NCBI GenBank assembly: GCA_944341445.1
Contig: CALVLZ010000010.1
Span: forward strand, 17,942-81,941
Source: an uncultured Clostridia bacterium
Lineage (GTDB): Bacteria; Bacillota; Clostridia; Christensenellales; UBA1242
DNA length: 64,000 bases
Reading direction: 5' to 3'
Each line of letters starts with the position of its first letter. Position 1 is the stretch's first letter. The notes beneath the pieces were generated by a model that saw only the letters and a program-made list of their open reading frames with translations, was not told the origin of the DNA and searched no databases. The position numbers and the translations under genes are program-made. Below, piece by piece: positions 1-7,310 of the stretch.

Positions 1-4
1 CTTG

Positions 5-13
5 TGTTAATAT
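5..13 (+). promoter_or_regulatory. Candidate extended -10 upstream of ylxM
   Basis: TGT followed by TAATAT matches the extended -10 pattern that recurs in this window. Any -35 would lie outside the window. A small hairpin (GTAAAG at 30-35 with CTTTAC at 44-49) sits directly before the AAGGAG ribosome binding site of ylxM. Confidence 0.4.
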
Positions 14-61
14 ATTTGATATTATTTATGTAAAGTTATTTAGCTTTACAAGGAGATTAAA

Positions 62-388
62 GTGGAAATTAAAAAATCTCTACAATTAGGTTCTCTGTTG
101 CAAATTTATGGTAATTTGTTAACAGAAAAACAACGTAAAATTGCAGAAGAATATTTTTATTTTGATATTTCTTTAAGTGAAATAGCTGTTAACAACGGAA
201 TAACAAGGCAAGGTGTTAACGATGTTGTTAAAAAAGTTTCTAATTTATTATTGGAATATGAAAACAAACTTGGCATTTTAGAAAAAAACAGATATGTAAA
301 AAATAAATTACAACAAGTTTTAAATTCTAATAATATTGAAAGTAACAAAACATTAATAAATAAAATAATAGAAGGTTTGGAGGTTTAA
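62..388 (+). CDS. ylxM: YlxM/p13-type helix-turn-helix protein (signal recognition particle operon)
   Basis: A 108-residue protein with a sigma-70 region 4-like helix-turn-helix. The segment around residues 39-60 (LSEIAVNNGITRQGVNDVVK) is the typical recognition-helix region of the YlxM/UPF0122 family. Proteins of this family bind or regulate the signal recognition particle pathway and are encoded directly before ffh, as here (2-bp gap). The start is GTG, chosen because a strong AAGGAG site lies 6-11 bases upstream. Length is normal for the family. The identity follows from sequence and neighbour; the exact biochemical role is not settled even in studied species. Confidence 0.85.
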   Translation: MEIKKSLQLGSLLQIYGNLLTEKQRKIAEEYFYFDISLSEIAVNNGITRQGVNDVVKKVSNLLLEYENKLGILEKNRYVKNKLQQVLNSNNIESNKTLINKIIEGLEV

Positions 389-390
389 AT

Positions 391-1716
391 TTGGCTTTAT
401 TTGGTTCATTAAGTGAAAAGTTAAATCATATATTTTCAAAACTTACAAATCGAGGAAAGTTAACAGAACTTGAAGTTAAAAATGCAATGAGAGAAATTAG
501 AATTGCATTGCTTGAAGCAGACGTTAATTATATGGTTGTTAAAAAGCTTATTACATCAATAAGTGAAAAAGCAGTTGGTGAAAGAGTTTTAAAAAGTTTA
601 ACTCCTGGTCAACAAGTTATAAAAATTGTTAATGAAGAATTAACCGAGCTTATGGGCGGAACTAATTCAAAATTAACAATAGCAAGTAAACCACCAACAA
701 TAATTTTAATGTGTGGATTGCAAGGTGCTGGTAAAACAACAATGTGTGGAAAACTTGCCAAGTATTTAACAAAACAAGGCAAAAAACCTTTGCTTGTTGC
801 GTGTGATATTTACAGACCTGCAGCAATTAATCAACTTAAAGTTGTTGGAAAAAGCGTTAATGTTGAAGTTTACGATGAAGGAACAAACAAACCTGCAAAA
901 ACTGCTGTTAATGCATTAAAATATGCAGAAAAAAAGGCGTATGACGTTGTGATTATCGATACTGCTGGACGTTTGCATATAAATGAAGAATTAATGGATG
1001 AGTTAAGAGAAATTAAAAAAGCGGTTAATCCAACAGAAATTCTTTTAACAGTTGATAGTATGACAGGTCAAGATGCAGTAACTGTTGCAGATACATTTAA
1101 CAAAGAACTAGATATCACAGGTGTTATTTTAACAAAATTAGATGGTGACACTCGTGGTGGTGCAGCGTTAAGCATTAAAGATGTAACAGGTAAACCAATA
1201 AAATTCTGTGGTATTGGTGAAAAAATGGATGACTTAGAACCATTTCATCCAGATAGAATGGCATCAAGAATTTTAGATATGGGCGATGTGTTAACACTAA
1301 TTGAAAAAGCCCAACAAAATGTTGACGAAGAACTTGCTAAACAACAAATGAAAAAACTAAGAGAAAATAGTTTTACATTTGAAGATTATTTAGTGCAAAT
1401 TGAACAGATGAAAAAGATGGGAAACATTGCAGATATTTTAGCAATGATTCCGGGTGCTAGCAAATTAAAATTAAACGCCGGAGCAATTGATGAAAAACAG
1501 ATTGCAAAGAATAAAGCAATAATTCAAAGTATGACAAAGTATGAAAGGCAAAATCCAGATAGCATTAAAAGTAGTCAAAGAAAAAGAATTGCCTTAGGCA
1601 GTGGAACAAGTATTCAAGATGTTAATGCTTTATTAAAACAGTTTGCTCAAGCAAGAGATATGATGAAACAATTATCTCAAAACAAAAGAAAAGGTTTGTT
1701 TAGAATGCCTTTTTAA
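391..1716 (+). CDS. ffh: Signal recognition particle GTPase Ffh
   Basis: Ffh is the protein subunit of the signal recognition particle. It binds signal peptides of nascent membrane proteins and 4.5S/6S RNA, and delivers ribosomes to FtsY at the membrane. Visible features are the N-terminal helical bundle, the P-loop GLQGAGKTT at about residues 109-117, DTAGR at about 190, TKLDGDTRGG at about 248, and a C-terminal methionine-rich M domain containing the RNA-binding segment near residues 383-400. Its 441 residues are normal for Firmicutes. The start is TTG, supported by GGAGG a few bases upstream. It is co-transcribed with ylxM. Confidence 0.97.
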   Translation: MALFGSLSEKLNHIFSKLTNRGKLTELEVKNAMREIRIALLEADVNYMVVKKLITSISEKAVGERVLKSLTPGQQVIKIVNEELTELMGGTNSKLTIASKPPTIILMCGLQGAGKTTMCGKLAKYLTKQGKKPLLVACDIYRPAAINQLKVVGKSVNVEVYDEGTNKPAKTAVNALKYAEKKAYDVVIIDTAGRLHINEELMDELREIKKAVNPTEILLTVDSMTGQDAVTVADTFNKELDITGVILTKLDGDTRGGAALSIKDVTGKPIKFCGIGEKMDDLEPFHPDRMASRILDMGDVLTLIEKAQQNVDEELAKQQMKKLRENSFTFEDYLVQIEQMKKMGNIADILAMIPGASKLKLNAGAIDEKQIAKNKAIIQSMTKYERQNPDSIKSSQRKRIALGSGTSIQDVNALLKQFAQARDMMKQLSQNKRKGLFRMPF

Positions 1717-1785
1717 AAAATAGCCTTAGTTTTAAGGAAACTTAAATTAATATATATAAAAAAATAAATCAAAGGAGAAATTAAT

Positions 1786-2085
1786 ATGTCAGTAAAAATT
1801 AGATTAACAAGATTAGGAGATAAAAAATCACCATTTTATCGAGTTGTAGTTTCAGATTCTAGAAAAGCAAGAGATGGAGAATATATTGAAAAATTAGGAA
1901 CATATAATCCATTAGTAAACCCAGCAGAAATTAAAGTTGATGTTGAACGTGCTAACTATTGGTTATCTAATGGTGCACAACCAACAGAAACAGTTAAAAC
2001 TATTTTAGTTAAAGCTGGCGCAATTAAAGAAAGTGGCAAGAAAACTGCTCCAAAAACTGATAAAAAGAAAAAAGAAAGCAAATAA
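1786..2085 (+). CDS. rpsP: Small ribosomal subunit protein bS16
   Basis: bS16 binds 16S rRNA and is needed for 30S assembly. The N-terminus ([20 protein letters not shown]) and the following SRKARDG and LGTYNP motifs are diagnostic. It is 99 residues long with a lysine-rich tail that is longer than in minimal family members. An AAAGGAG site precedes the ATG. It follows ffh after 69 bases without an obvious terminator, so readthrough from ffh is likely, and it leads into khpA, rimM and trmD in the classic order. Confidence 0.97.
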   Translation: MSVKIRLTRLGDKKSPFYRVVVSDSRKARDGEYIEKLGTYNPLVNPAEIKVDVERANYWLSNGAQPTETVKTILVKAGAIKESGKKTAPKTDKKKKESK

Positions 2086-2103
2086 TTAATAAGGTGAAAT
2101 AAG

Positions 2104-2340
2104 ATGGAAGAATTGGTTAAATACATTGTTAAATCAATTGTTGATAAACCAGAAGAAGTGGTTGTTTCTCAAGAAGTTGAGAGCGAAAAAATTGTTATTG
2201 TTAACATTTCTGTTGCCCCTGAAGATATGGGTAAAGTAATTGGAAAAGGTGGAAAAGTTGCATCTTCAATTAGAACAATTGTTAAAACAGCTTCCGCAAA
2301 ATCTGGAAAACGTTTTATTGTTAAAATAAACGAAAATTAA
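2104..2340 (+). CDS. khpA: KH-domain RNA-binding protein KhpA (YlqC)
   Basis: A 78-residue single KH-domain protein. The GKGGK loop with its flanking 'GKVIGKGGKVASSIRTIV' segment (about residues 43-60) is the RNA-binding GxxG motif. KhpA forms a dimer with KhpB/Jag and binds small and messenger RNAs; it affects cell elongation in some Firmicutes. The position directly after rpsP and before rimM is conserved. A terminator hairpin begins immediately after the stop codon, so this gene probably ends the ffh-rpsP-khpA transcript. Confidence 0.93.
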   Translation: MEELVKYIVKSIVDKPEEVVVSQEVESEKIVIVNISVAPEDMGKVIGKGGKVASSIRTIVKTASAKSGKRFIVKINEN

Positions 2341-2364
2341 AGTGCTTTTTTAAGCACTTTTTTT
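2341..2364 (+). terminator. Rho-independent terminator after khpA
   Basis: Stem AGTGCTT (2341-2347) pairs with AAGCACT (2352-2358) around a 4-base loop, followed by a run of T. It touches the khpA stop codon. Confidence 0.85.
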
Positions 2365-2387
2365 AATTATTTTAACATTAAACAAAA

Positions 2388-2416
2388 TTGATTAAATTGG
2401 TTAATTGTGTTAAAAT
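2388..2416 (+). promoter_or_regulatory. Sigma-A-type promoter for rimM-trmD-rbgA
   Basis: TTGATT (2388-2393), a 17-bp spacer, and TAAAAT (2411-2416) preceded by TGT (extended -10). Transcription should start near 2423. This falls downstream of the upstream in-frame ATG at 2388 and upstream of the ATG at 2445, which supports the later rimM start. Confidence 0.75.
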
Positions 2417-2444
2417 AATAAATAAGTGTTTAAAAGGATATATT

Positions 2445-2924
2445 ATGAAATATTTTTTAATTGGATATGTAACAAAACCACAAGGTTTAAAAGGCGATTT
2501 TAGAATTAAAGTTGATTATAAGTTTTTTAAAACTATTAAAAATTTAAAATCAATAAAAATTGGAACAAAAGCTTATGATATTGAAAAAATAACTGAAAGA
2601 GAAAGTTTTTTTATTGTTAAAACAAAACAAATTAACAGTGTTGAAGATGCTGAAAATTTAAGAAATTCAGAAATTTATGCTGAACTAAATGAAAAAGAAA
2701 TTAATAAAAACTTTAATTTTATGAATTTTAATGTTGTTGTTAACAATAAAACAATTGGTAAAATTGTTAATGTTTCAAATTTTGGAGCATCAGATATTTT
2801 CACAATTTCTTGTGATAAACGTGAAATTATGTGTGCAGTTGTTGATAATTTAATAAAATCAACCAATGAAGAAGAAAAAATGTTGGAATTTAACGAAGAA
2901 GTTTTTAATGAGGTTTCTGTATGA
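2445..2924 (+). CDS. rimM: Ribosome maturation factor RimM
   Basis: RimM assists maturation of the 30S head region and binds uS19. The start of the protein (MKYFLIGYVTKPQGLKGDFR) is the family's N-terminal barrel signature, and the C-terminal half is a PRC-barrel domain. The chosen start gives 159 residues. An in-frame ATG at 2388 would add 19 residues with no homology, and it coincides with the -35 element of the predicted promoter, so it should not be in the mRNA. The stop codon overlaps the trmD start (ATGA). Confidence 0.92.
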   Translation: MKYFLIGYVTKPQGLKGDFRIKVDYKFFKTIKNLKSIKIGTKAYDIEKITERESFFIVKTKQINSVEDAENLRNSEIYAELNEKEINKNFNFMNFNVVVNNKTIGKIVNVSNFGASDIFTISCDKREIMCAVVDNLIKSTNEEEKMLEFNEEVFNEVSV

Positions 2925-3604
2925 AAATTGATATATTAACATTGTTTCCAGAAATGTTCACACCTTTAAAAACAAGTTTGTTAGGAAAAGCTTGCGAAAA
3001 AAATATTTTAGAAATTAATATTATTGATATTAGAGAATTTTCTAAAGATAAACATAAAAAATGTGATGATTATCCTTTTAGTGGTGGGGCTGGTATGTTA
3101 ATGACACCACAACCAATTGCAGATGCTTTTTTAAGTATTACAAATTATAAAGATGCTTTAAAAATATATATGTCTCCAAAAGGAGAAAGACTTAATCAAA
3201 ATTTGGTTAAAGAATTATCTAAAGAAAATCATATAATTTTACTATGTGGACATTATGAAGGTGTTGATGAAAGAATTATTGATTTATTTATTGATAAGCA
3301 AGTAAGTATTGGTGATTATGTGCTAACAGGTGGTGAAATTCCAGCAATGGCAGTTGTTGATGCAGTTAGTAGATATGTAGATGGCGTTTTGCATAATTCA
3401 GATAGCACAGAAGATGAAAGCTTTTTTGATAACTTGCTTGAATATCCACAATACACAAGACCACAAAATTTTATGGGTTTGGAAGTTCCAGAAGTTTTAA
3501 GAAGTGGAAATCATAAAGAAATTGAAAAGTGGAAAAAGGAACAAAAAATATTACAAACAAAAAAGTATAGACCAGATTTGCTGGAAAATAATAATAACAA
3601 TTAA
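2921..3604 (+). CDS. trmD: tRNA (guanine37-N1)-methyltransferase TrmD
   Basis: TrmD uses S-adenosylmethionine to methylate G37 next to the anticodon, which prevents +1 frameshifting. The N-terminus (MKIDILTLFPEMF), the knot-forming segment ending in LCGHYEGVDERI (about residues 107-118) and SIGDYVLTGGE (about 131-141) are typical of this SPOUT enzyme. It is 227 residues long, a normal length. It overlaps rimM by 4 bases (ATGA), indicating translational coupling. In most Clostridia rplS follows; here rbgA follows and rplS lies 3 kb downstream. Confidence 0.96.
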   Translation: MKIDILTLFPEMFTPLKTSLLGKACEKNILEINIIDIREFSKDKHKKCDDYPFSGGAGMLMTPQPIADAFLSITNYKDALKIYMSPKGERLNQNLVKELSKENHIILLCGHYEGVDERIIDLFIDKQVSIGDYVLTGGEIPAMAVVDAVSRYVDGVLHNSDSTEDESFFDNLLEYPQYTRPQNFMGLEVPEVLRSGNHKEIEKWKKEQKILQTKKYRPDLLENNNNN

Positions 3605-3618
3605 TGTTGGAGTTTAAT

Positions 3619-4533
3619 ATGATTATTCAATGGTTCCCTGGGCATATGACTAAAGCCTTAAGGGTTATGGAAAAAGAAATAAAAATAGTTGATGTTATAA
3701 TTTATGTTTTGGATGCTCGTGCACCATTTTCTTGTGTTAATCCAAAGTTGAACAATTTGGTTAAAGGAAAACCAATCATTTACGTGTTAAATAAAACAGA
3801 TTTAAGTGAAAAGAATGGTGTGAGTGAGTGGACAGAGTATTTTAAAAAGAAAGGTTTTTGCATAACTTTAAATAGCACTCAATCTGGTGCATCAAAAATA
3901 TTAGAAAATGCAATAAGGGATGCACTAAAAGATAAAATTAATAAACTAAAAGAAAAAAACATAAATGCAACAATCCGAGCAATTGTTTTAGGTGTTCCTA
4001 ACTGTGGCAAAAGCACTCTTATTAATAACTTATGTGGAAAAGCAAAAACTATTACAGGTAACAAACCAGGTGTGACAAAAGGTAAACAATGGGTTAAAAT
4101 TGCAAGCGGTATTGAACTTTTAGACACTCCTGGGACATTGTGGCCAGCATTTGATAACAATCAAGTTGCAAAACATTTAGCATATATCGGAAGCATTAAA
4201 GAAGAAGTTTTAGATATTCCATCTTTAAGTTTGGAATTTATTGCTGATATTAATAAAATAAACACAAATTATATAAAACAAAGATATAATATTAATTTTG
4301 ATGAAAGTGAAACACCTTTACAAATATTAGAAAAAATTTGTGTTGCAAGAGGCTTTTTGTTAAAGAAAGGTGAACTTGATTATGACAGAGGAGCTTATGC
4401 TTTAATGAATGATTTTAAATCTGGAAAACTTGGAAAAATAATATTAGAAACTCCAAAAGATATAAGAGCATTACTAGTTAACGATAGATTGAATGCAAAA
4501 ATCAATAAAACTAATAATGAAATTGAAGATTAA
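3619..4533 (+). CDS. rbgA: Ribosome biogenesis GTPase RbgA (YlqF)
   Basis: RbgA is a circularly permuted GTPase needed for late 50S assembly. The permuted order is visible: NKTD (G4) at about residue 58 comes before the P-loop GVPNCGKST at about 125 and DTPG (G3) at about 169. The N-terminus IQWFPGHMTKAL is the family signature. The ATG at 3619 is chosen because TTGGAG lies 6 bases upstream; an ATG at 3604 overlaps the trmD stop and has no such site. A clear terminator follows. Confidence 0.95.
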   Translation: MIIQWFPGHMTKALRVMEKEIKIVDVIIYVLDARAPFSCVNPKLNNLVKGKPIIYVLNKTDLSEKNGVSEWTEYFKKKGFCITLNSTQSGASKILENAIRDALKDKINKLKEKNINATIRAIVLGVPNCGKSTLINNLCGKAKTITGNKPGVTKGKQWVKIASGIELLDTPGTLWPAFDNNQVAKHLAYIGSIKEEVLDIPSLSLEFIADINKINTNYIKQRYNINFDESETPLQILEKICVARGFLLKKGELDYDRGAYALMNDFKSGKLGKIILETPKDIRALLVNDRLNAKINKTNNEIED

Positions 4534-4552
4534 TTTTGAAAATAAAATCAAT

Positions 4553-4582
4553 AAGATATTGCAAACTGCAATATCTTTTTTT
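4553..4582 (+). terminator. Rho-independent terminator after rbgA
   Basis: Stem AAGATATTGCA (4553-4563) pairs with TGCAATATCTT (4567-4577) around a 3-base loop and is followed by TTTTT. The 11-bp perfect stem makes this one of the strongest terminators in the window. Confidence 0.9.
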
Positions 4583-4859
4583 GTATATTTATAATAATGT
4601 TTATTTTATATATTTTTAAATTAGTTTATCACAACACTAAATATAACAATAAAATATTAAAAAATATTAATATTTAATAAAAAAATAAGAAAAAGAAAAT
4701 AAAAAATAAGTGTTGGCATAACATTATTCAAAATAATTCAATTTTATTTTCGTATAATAATGCAAAAATATTAATAAATATAACAAATTAAATTTGCTTA
4801 ATTTCGTATGAGATTTTGTTTTAATACTGCAATATTTAATTTATTAAAATGTTTGTTTG

Positions 4860-4868
4860 TGGTATTAT
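4860..4868 (+). promoter_or_regulatory. Possible extended -10 for rnhB
   Basis: TGG followed by TATTAT. There is no good -35 at 17 bp. If used, transcription would begin about 10 bases before the rnhB start codon, leaving only the AGGTGG site as leader. Confidence 0.3.
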
Positions 4869-4884
4869 TTATTAGGTGGTTAAA

Positions 4885-5502
4885 ATGAAAAAAGAAAAAA
4901 CAAAAGAACTTTATGATTATGATTTAAATTTGAAACAAAAAGGCTATAACTTGATTGCTGGCATGGATGAGGCAGGAAGAGGATGTTTGGCAGGACCTGT
5001 TGTTGTTGCTTCTGTTATTATGCCGTTAGATTTTATGATTGATGGTATTAATGATAGTAAAAAAATAACACCAAAGAAAAGGGAAGAATTGTATTCATTA
5101 ATAGTAGATAATGCAATTGCTTATTCTATAGTTTTTAAAGATAATAATGTAATAGATGAAATTAATATTTTAAATGCAACAAAACTTGCAATGGTAGAAT
5201 GTGTTGATAATTTAACACCAAAACCAGATATTATTTTGATTGATGCTGTTAAATTAGATAATATTAATACAGAGCAATTAAACATTGTTAAAGGTGATTC
5301 AACTAGTTATAATATTGCTGCAGCATCAATATTGGCTAAAGTTACAAGAGATAGATATATTTCATCATTGTCAGATGAATACAATATTTATAATTTTTCA
5401 AAACATAAAGGATATGGAACTAAAGAACATATTGAACTATTAAATAAATTTGGCGCATCTGATATTCACAGAAAAACATTTATAAAAAATATTATAAAAT
5501 AA
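4885..5502 (+). CDS. rnhB: Ribonuclease HII
   Basis: RNase HII cuts RNA-DNA hybrids and removes single misincorporated ribonucleotides. The motif IAGMDEAGRGCLAGPVVVAS near the N-terminus contains the catalytic Asp-Glu pair, and IDAVKL with the later Asp-rich segment supplies further metal ligands. The ATG at 4885 is preferred over a GTG at 4876 because AGGTGG (4874-4879) is correctly spaced for it; this gives 205 residues. It is followed by yraN, a common neighbour. Confidence 0.93.
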   Translation: MKKEKTKELYDYDLNLKQKGYNLIAGMDEAGRGCLAGPVVVASVIMPLDFMIDGINDSKKITPKKREELYSLIVDNAIAYSIVFKDNNVIDEINILNATKLAMVECVDNLTPKPDIILIDAVKLDNINTEQLNIVKGDSTSYNIAAASILAKVTRDRYISSLSDEYNIYNFSKHKGYGTKEHIELLNKFGASDIHRKTFIKNIIK

Positions 5503-5513
5503 GGTTTTATGTT

Positions 5514-5858
5514 ATGAGTTATAAAGAGATTGGCATAAAAGGTGAAGTTTTTGCCAAAAACTATTTAATAAAAAACAAATATAAAATAATTGAAACAAAT
5601 TATATTTGTCCGCTTGGAGAAATTGATATAATATCAAAAGATAGAGATGTTCTTGTTTTTATTGAGGTTAAAACTAGAACAACAGATAACTTTGGTTTAC
5701 CACAAGAAGCGGTTAATTTTAAAAAACAACAAAAAATTAAACAAGTGGCAACATATTATTTAGTGAGTAAAAATTTATATAATAAGGTTCAAGTTAGGTT
5801 TGATGTTGTTTCAGTTTTAAATGATAATATAACGCTCATCAAAAATGCTTTTGACTAA
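5514..5858 (+). CDS. YraN/UPF0102 nuclease-fold protein
   Basis: A 114-residue protein of the UPF0102 family, which has a restriction-endonuclease-like fold. The motif GEIDIISKDRDVLVFIEVKTR spans the Asp, Glu and Lys residues expected of that nuclease core. Its physiological substrate is not established. The pairing with rnhB and proximity to comM and dprA is conserved in many bacteria and hints at a DNA repair or processing role, but this is inference. The ribosome binding site is weak (AAGG), so expression may be coupled to rnhB. Confidence 0.88.
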   Translation: MSYKEIGIKGEVFAKNYLIKNKYKIIETNYICPLGEIDIISKDRDVLVFIEVKTRTTDNFGLPQEAVNFKKQQKIKQVATYYLVSKNLYNKVQVRFDVVSVLNDNITLIKNAFD

Positions 5859-5951
5859 TGTTGATTTGTTTTAATATTTTAGATTATTTCAAAATTGTTT
5901 TTAAGAATCTTGTTATTTATTTACATTGTTTAATTTTGATAATTACTTTAT

Positions 5952-5981
5952 TTGTTGAGTTGAGTAGTGATGTGTTAAAAT
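5952..5981 (+). promoter_or_regulatory. Promoter for the serine hydrolase gene
   Basis: TTGTTG (5952-5957), an 18-bp spacer and TAAAAT (5976-5981) with an upstream TGT (extended -10). Transcription is predicted at about 5988, which is exactly the GTG that opens the reading frame. Confidence 0.65.
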
Positions 5982-5987
5982 TAGATA

Positions 5988-6563
5988 GTGTTTAAGGGAG
6001 AGAGTTTATTATATAAAAAATTATTTTATTATTCTGCATTAGGAAGGCATAGTGGAAATTGTTGGTACCCTTGGCTTAAAAATCATATAGAAACAAAAGG
6101 GTATAGTTGTTATGTGCCAACACTTCCAGATGTTAGTAATATGAGTTATGATTCTTGGGAGAAAAAGTTTAAAAGTTATGCAAAAAATTTGAATAGTGAA
6201 AGTGTTGTTATAGCTCATTCAATAGGAAGTATTTTTTTAGTGCATTATTTAGTAAAACATAAAATAAAAATACAAAAATTTATTGGTGTTGTTTCTTTCA
6301 ATAGAGTTAATAATAGAGATGTTAACAAAGAATGGGATAAAATTAATGAAACTTTTTTTATTGATAATTTAGAAGATTTAAAAATCTATGCAAAACAAAG
6401 AATATGTTTTTATTCTCCAACAGATATTTATGACTTTAATGCGTTAGAGGAATTTGCAAATAAAATTGATGCAAAGAAAGTTATTATTGAAAAAGCAGGT
6501 CATTTTACTGCTGTTTCTGGATATGGTGAAAAATTTGAAGAAATTTTAAAGTATATAGATTAA
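5988..6563 (+). CDS. RBBP9/YdeN-type alpha/beta serine hydrolase
   Basis: A 191-residue alpha/beta hydrolase of the RBBP9/YdeN family. Features are WYPWLK near the N-terminus, the nucleophile segment IAHSIGS (Ser at about residue 78), an acidic residue in SPTDIYDF, and the catalytic His in KAGHFTAVSGYGE near the C-terminus. The usual first Gly of the GxSxG motif is Ala, as in other members with a His-Ser core. The substrate is unknown. The start is unclear: GTG 5988 lies at the predicted transcription start, while a good ribosome binding site (AAGGGAGAG, 5994-6002) lies inside the frame with no ATG, GTG or TTG after it. It could be leaderless or have lost its start codon. Confidence 0.7.
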   Translation: MFKGESLLYKKLFYYSALGRHSGNCWYPWLKNHIETKGYSCYVPTLPDVSNMSYDSWEKKFKSYAKNLNSESVVIAHSIGSIFLVHYLVKHKIKIQKFIGVVSFNRVNNRDVNKEWDKINETFFIDNLEDLKIYAKQRICFYSPTDIYDFNALEEFANKIDAKKVIIEKAGHFTAVSGYGEKFEEILKYID

Positions 6564-6634
6564 TTAATTGAAATAAAAAAATTAGTTCTTAGTTATTTGT
6601 TCTATTTTGAAAATATTTTGAATAAGATATCGAT

Positions 6635-6656
6635 TATTACATTTGTAATATTTTTT
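6635..6656 (+). terminator. Weak terminator after the hydrolase gene
   Basis: TATTAC (6635-6640) pairs with GTAATA (6645-6650) around ATTT, followed by TTTTTT. The stem has only 6 bp and is AT-rich. Confidence 0.4.
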
Positions 6657-6757
6657 ATATTGTTTAGTGATATATAATAAATTAAAAAAATTTATTTTAT
6701 TGTTGTTTTCGATTTTTTTGTTAGTTTAATTTTTAAATTATTTATAGTTTTTTTACA

Positions 6758-6786
6758 AGTCATAAAGTTTCAAAAGTAGTCATAAA
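6758..6786 (+). repeat. Direct repeat AGTCATAAA, 20-bp period
   Basis: Two copies of AGTCATAAA (6758-6766 and 6778-6786) lie exactly 20 bp apart, about 36 bp upstream of the rplS -35 element. This is two helical turns, the geometry of a cooperative operator, but in such AT-rich DNA chance is possible. Confidence 0.45.
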
Positions 6787-6821
6787 ATATTAAAATTTTA
6801 CAAAATTATACAAAAAAATAC

Positions 6822-6850
6822 TTGTCAAGTTTTTGTAACTATGGTAATAT
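6822..6850 (+). promoter_or_regulatory. rplS promoter
   Basis: TTGTCA (6822-6827), a 17-bp spacer and TAATAT (6845-6850) with an extended TGG. Transcription is predicted near 6857, giving a leader of about 75 bases. Confidence 0.85.
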
Positions 6851-6856
6851 ATAGCG

Positions 6857-6934
6857 TATGACTTAGGATGGTCCGCTGTTTGTTTAGGTAACAATCAAGA
6901 ACGTCTAGTAAAATTCGGAGGGTTAAAAGTCATG
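6857..6934 (+). promoter_or_regulatory. Candidate L19 leader (rplS autoregulatory RNA)
   Basis: The predicted leader can close on itself. ATGACTT (6858-6864), at the very 5' end of the transcript, is perfectly complementary to AAGTCAT (6927-6933), which includes the first two bases of the rplS ATG. Inside it lies a hairpin, TTGTT (6880-6884) with AACAA (6890-6894), and a GC-richer segment, GATGGTCCGCTG, unlike the surrounding AT-rich DNA. Firmicutes rplS genes are known to carry the Rfam L19 leader family; the GTCCGCTG stretch resembles what I recall of that family, but I could not align it. Likely role: L19 binding its own mRNA to block initiation. Confidence 0.6.
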
Positions 6935-7285
6935 AATTTTGTAGATTTAATTGAAAAAGAAAATTTAAAACAAGATATTCCTAATTTCAATGTTGGTGAT
7001 ACTGTTAAAGTGTTCCATAAGATTGTTGAAGGAACTAGAGAAAGAATTCAAGTTTTTGAAGGCGTTGTTATTGCTAGAAAAAATGCAAGCATAAGAGAAA
7101 CTTTCACAGTTAGACGTGTTTCTTTTGGCGTTGGCGTTGAAAAAACTTTCCCTATTCATAGTCCAAGAATTGATCACATTGAAGTTGTTAAAAAAGGTAA
7201 AGTAAGACGTGCTAAATTGTATTACTTACGTGATTTAACAGGTAAGGCTGCAAAAATTAAAGAAAAACAAACAACAAAAAAATAA
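6932..7285 (+). CDS. rplS: Large ribosomal subunit protein bL19
   Basis: bL19 sits at the interface between the 50S and 30S subunits. The segments [30 protein letters not shown] and [17 protein letters not shown] are diagnostic, and 117 residues is the normal length. The start follows GGAGG (6917-6921). Unlike in most Clostridia, the gene is not between trmD and rbgA but forms its own transcription unit with a promoter, a structured leader and a terminator, so it can be controlled independently. Confidence 0.97.
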   Translation: MNFVDLIEKENLKQDIPNFNVGDTVKVFHKIVEGTRERIQVFEGVVIARKNASIRETFTVRRVSFGVGVEKTFPIHSPRIDHIEVVKKGKVRRAKLYYLRDLTGKAAKIKEKQTTKK

Positions 7286-7310
7286 AGCAAACATATGCTT
7301 TATTTTTTTT
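7282..7310 (+). terminator. Rho-independent terminator after rplS
   Basis: ATAAAGCA (7282-7289) pairs with TGCTTTAT (7296-7303) and is followed by eight T. It overlaps the rplS stop codon. Confidence 0.85.

Larger units (their letters stand above)
4534..4884. other. AT-rich intergenic region between rbgA and rnhB
   Basis: About 350 bases with no convincing gene on either strand. It contains the rbgA terminator, a TATAAT at 4753-4758 without a matching -35, and a possible extended -10 (TGG-TATTAT, 4860-4868) close to the rnhB start. I see nothing else supportable. Confidence 0.6.
6564..6931. other. Intergenic region carrying the rplS promoter and leader
   Basis: About 370 bases. The first 70 bases end in a weak terminator; the middle is AT-rich with a duplicated AGTCATAAA; the last 110 bases hold the rplS promoter and a structured leader, annotated separately. 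There is no gene. Confidence 0.6.

Noticed and set aside
1723..1736. CCTTA/TAAGG hairpin between ffh and rpsP
   Set aside because: A five-pair stem with no T run; too weak to call.
4737..4758. TATAAT at 4753-4758 as an rnhB promoter
   Set aside because: No -35 at an acceptable distance and it lies about 130 bases from the gene; TATAAT-like strings are frequent by chance here.
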